A DNA stretch of 64,000 nucleotides from Epiperipatus broadwayi (lineage: Eukaryota; Onychophora; Udeonychophora; Euonychophora; Peripatidae): NCBI GenBank assembly GCA_028023455.1, contig JAQFVV010006203.1:10080876-10144875 (forward strand). Reading direction: 5' to 3'. The position numbers and the translations under genes were made by a program. Of the stretch, positions 63,905 through 64,000 are shown piece after piece. Position 1 is the first letter of the stretch. Each line of letters opens with the position of its first letter. The notes under the pieces are model-generated. The model was not told where the DNA came from. It did not search any database and was given only the letters and a program-made list of their open reading frames with translations.

Positions 63905-64000
63905 TCTCGAATTATAAGTCATTAAACGATTTGCAAGATGGCGATAAAGAACTATCTCCATTATCATACACCATAGAAGAAGCTATTGAAGATATTGGCA
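63905..64000 (+). CDS. Second SVOP-like transporter, N-terminal exon (partial, runs off window)
   Basis: Opens after TTTCCTAG; the first two bases complete a codon, then the frame reads SNYKSLNDLQDGDKELSPLS and YTIEEAIEDIG to the window edge. The acidic, variable N-terminal segment followed by (F/Y)-T/M-(I/V)-E-(E/D)-A-(I/V)-E-x-(I/M)-G is the entry to the first transmembrane helix in SVOP and SVOPL (usual wording E-D/E-A-V-E-x-I/M-G-F-G). It must belong to a different gene from the C-terminal exons at 6557 and 10640, because it lies downstream of them on the same strand. Whether it is SVOP or SVOPL cannot be decided from 32 residues. Confidence 0.82.

Overview
The window is eukaryotic, almost certainly animal, nuclear DNA. 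It is very A+T-rich (about three quarters by eye), has spliced exons bounded by AG/GT, and is packed with eukaryote-specific transposable elements (Ty3/gypsy, RTE-like and other non-LTR elements, Penelope-like, hAT, Tc1/mariner-pogo type, tRNA-derived SINEs) and long microsatellites. I cannot name the species; an invertebrate with an A+T-rich, repeat-heavy genome is the best inference.

Host genes. Only three host exons are recognisable, all on the + strand and all from the SVOP (synaptic vesicle 2-related protein) branch of the major facilitator superfamily. Exons at 6557-6646 and 10640-10753 encode the last part of one SVOP-like transporter and end in the family signature PIETKGR. At the other end of the window, the exon from 63905 to the edge encodes the family N-terminus (YTIEEAIEDIG). 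C-terminal exons upstream of an N-terminal exon on the same strand imply two SVOP-like genes in head-to-tail tandem, separated by about 53 kb of repeats.

Layout. 1-6556: presumed intron with a tandem duplication (600-1012) and a palindromic SINE (2186-2606). 6647-10639: intron holding a decayed Penelope-like element and SINE fragments. 10985-12600: non-LTR element fossil running into a (TC)n/C-rich microsatellite. 14150-15340: a second non-LTR element, split by another palindromic SINE with its own 13-bp target duplication. 16994-20335: an RTE-like element split by a 1.5-kb hAT element with a perfect 8-bp target duplication. 21127-22310: a two-copy tandem duplication. 22950-24043: pogo/Tigger-like non-autonomous DNA transposon (second copy at 61939-62851). 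28203-29344: long foldback. 29749-35136: an inactivated Ty3/gypsy element on the minus strand, inserted in an RTE-like fossil. 36-48 kb: mostly featureless A+T-rich DNA with degenerate minisatellites, an 0.9-kb foldback (41181-42066) and a 61-base poly-C run (47609). 48900-49391: a second, small hAT with a BED-type transposase fragment. 51-56.5 kb: two inverted copies of one LINE family around a 500-bp GATA/GTAG array. 58843-61407: a 2.6-kb Foldback-like element with about 105-bp repeats in one arm.

No operon, CRISPR array or coherent new protein system is visible. The most unusual signal is structural. At least four kinds of long inverted repeat coexist, and one of them (copies at 2186-2606 and 14712-15252) consists of head-to-head tRNA-derived SINE arms. 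Each copy is bounded by its own short target duplication, which suggests that the palindrome itself moves as a unit.
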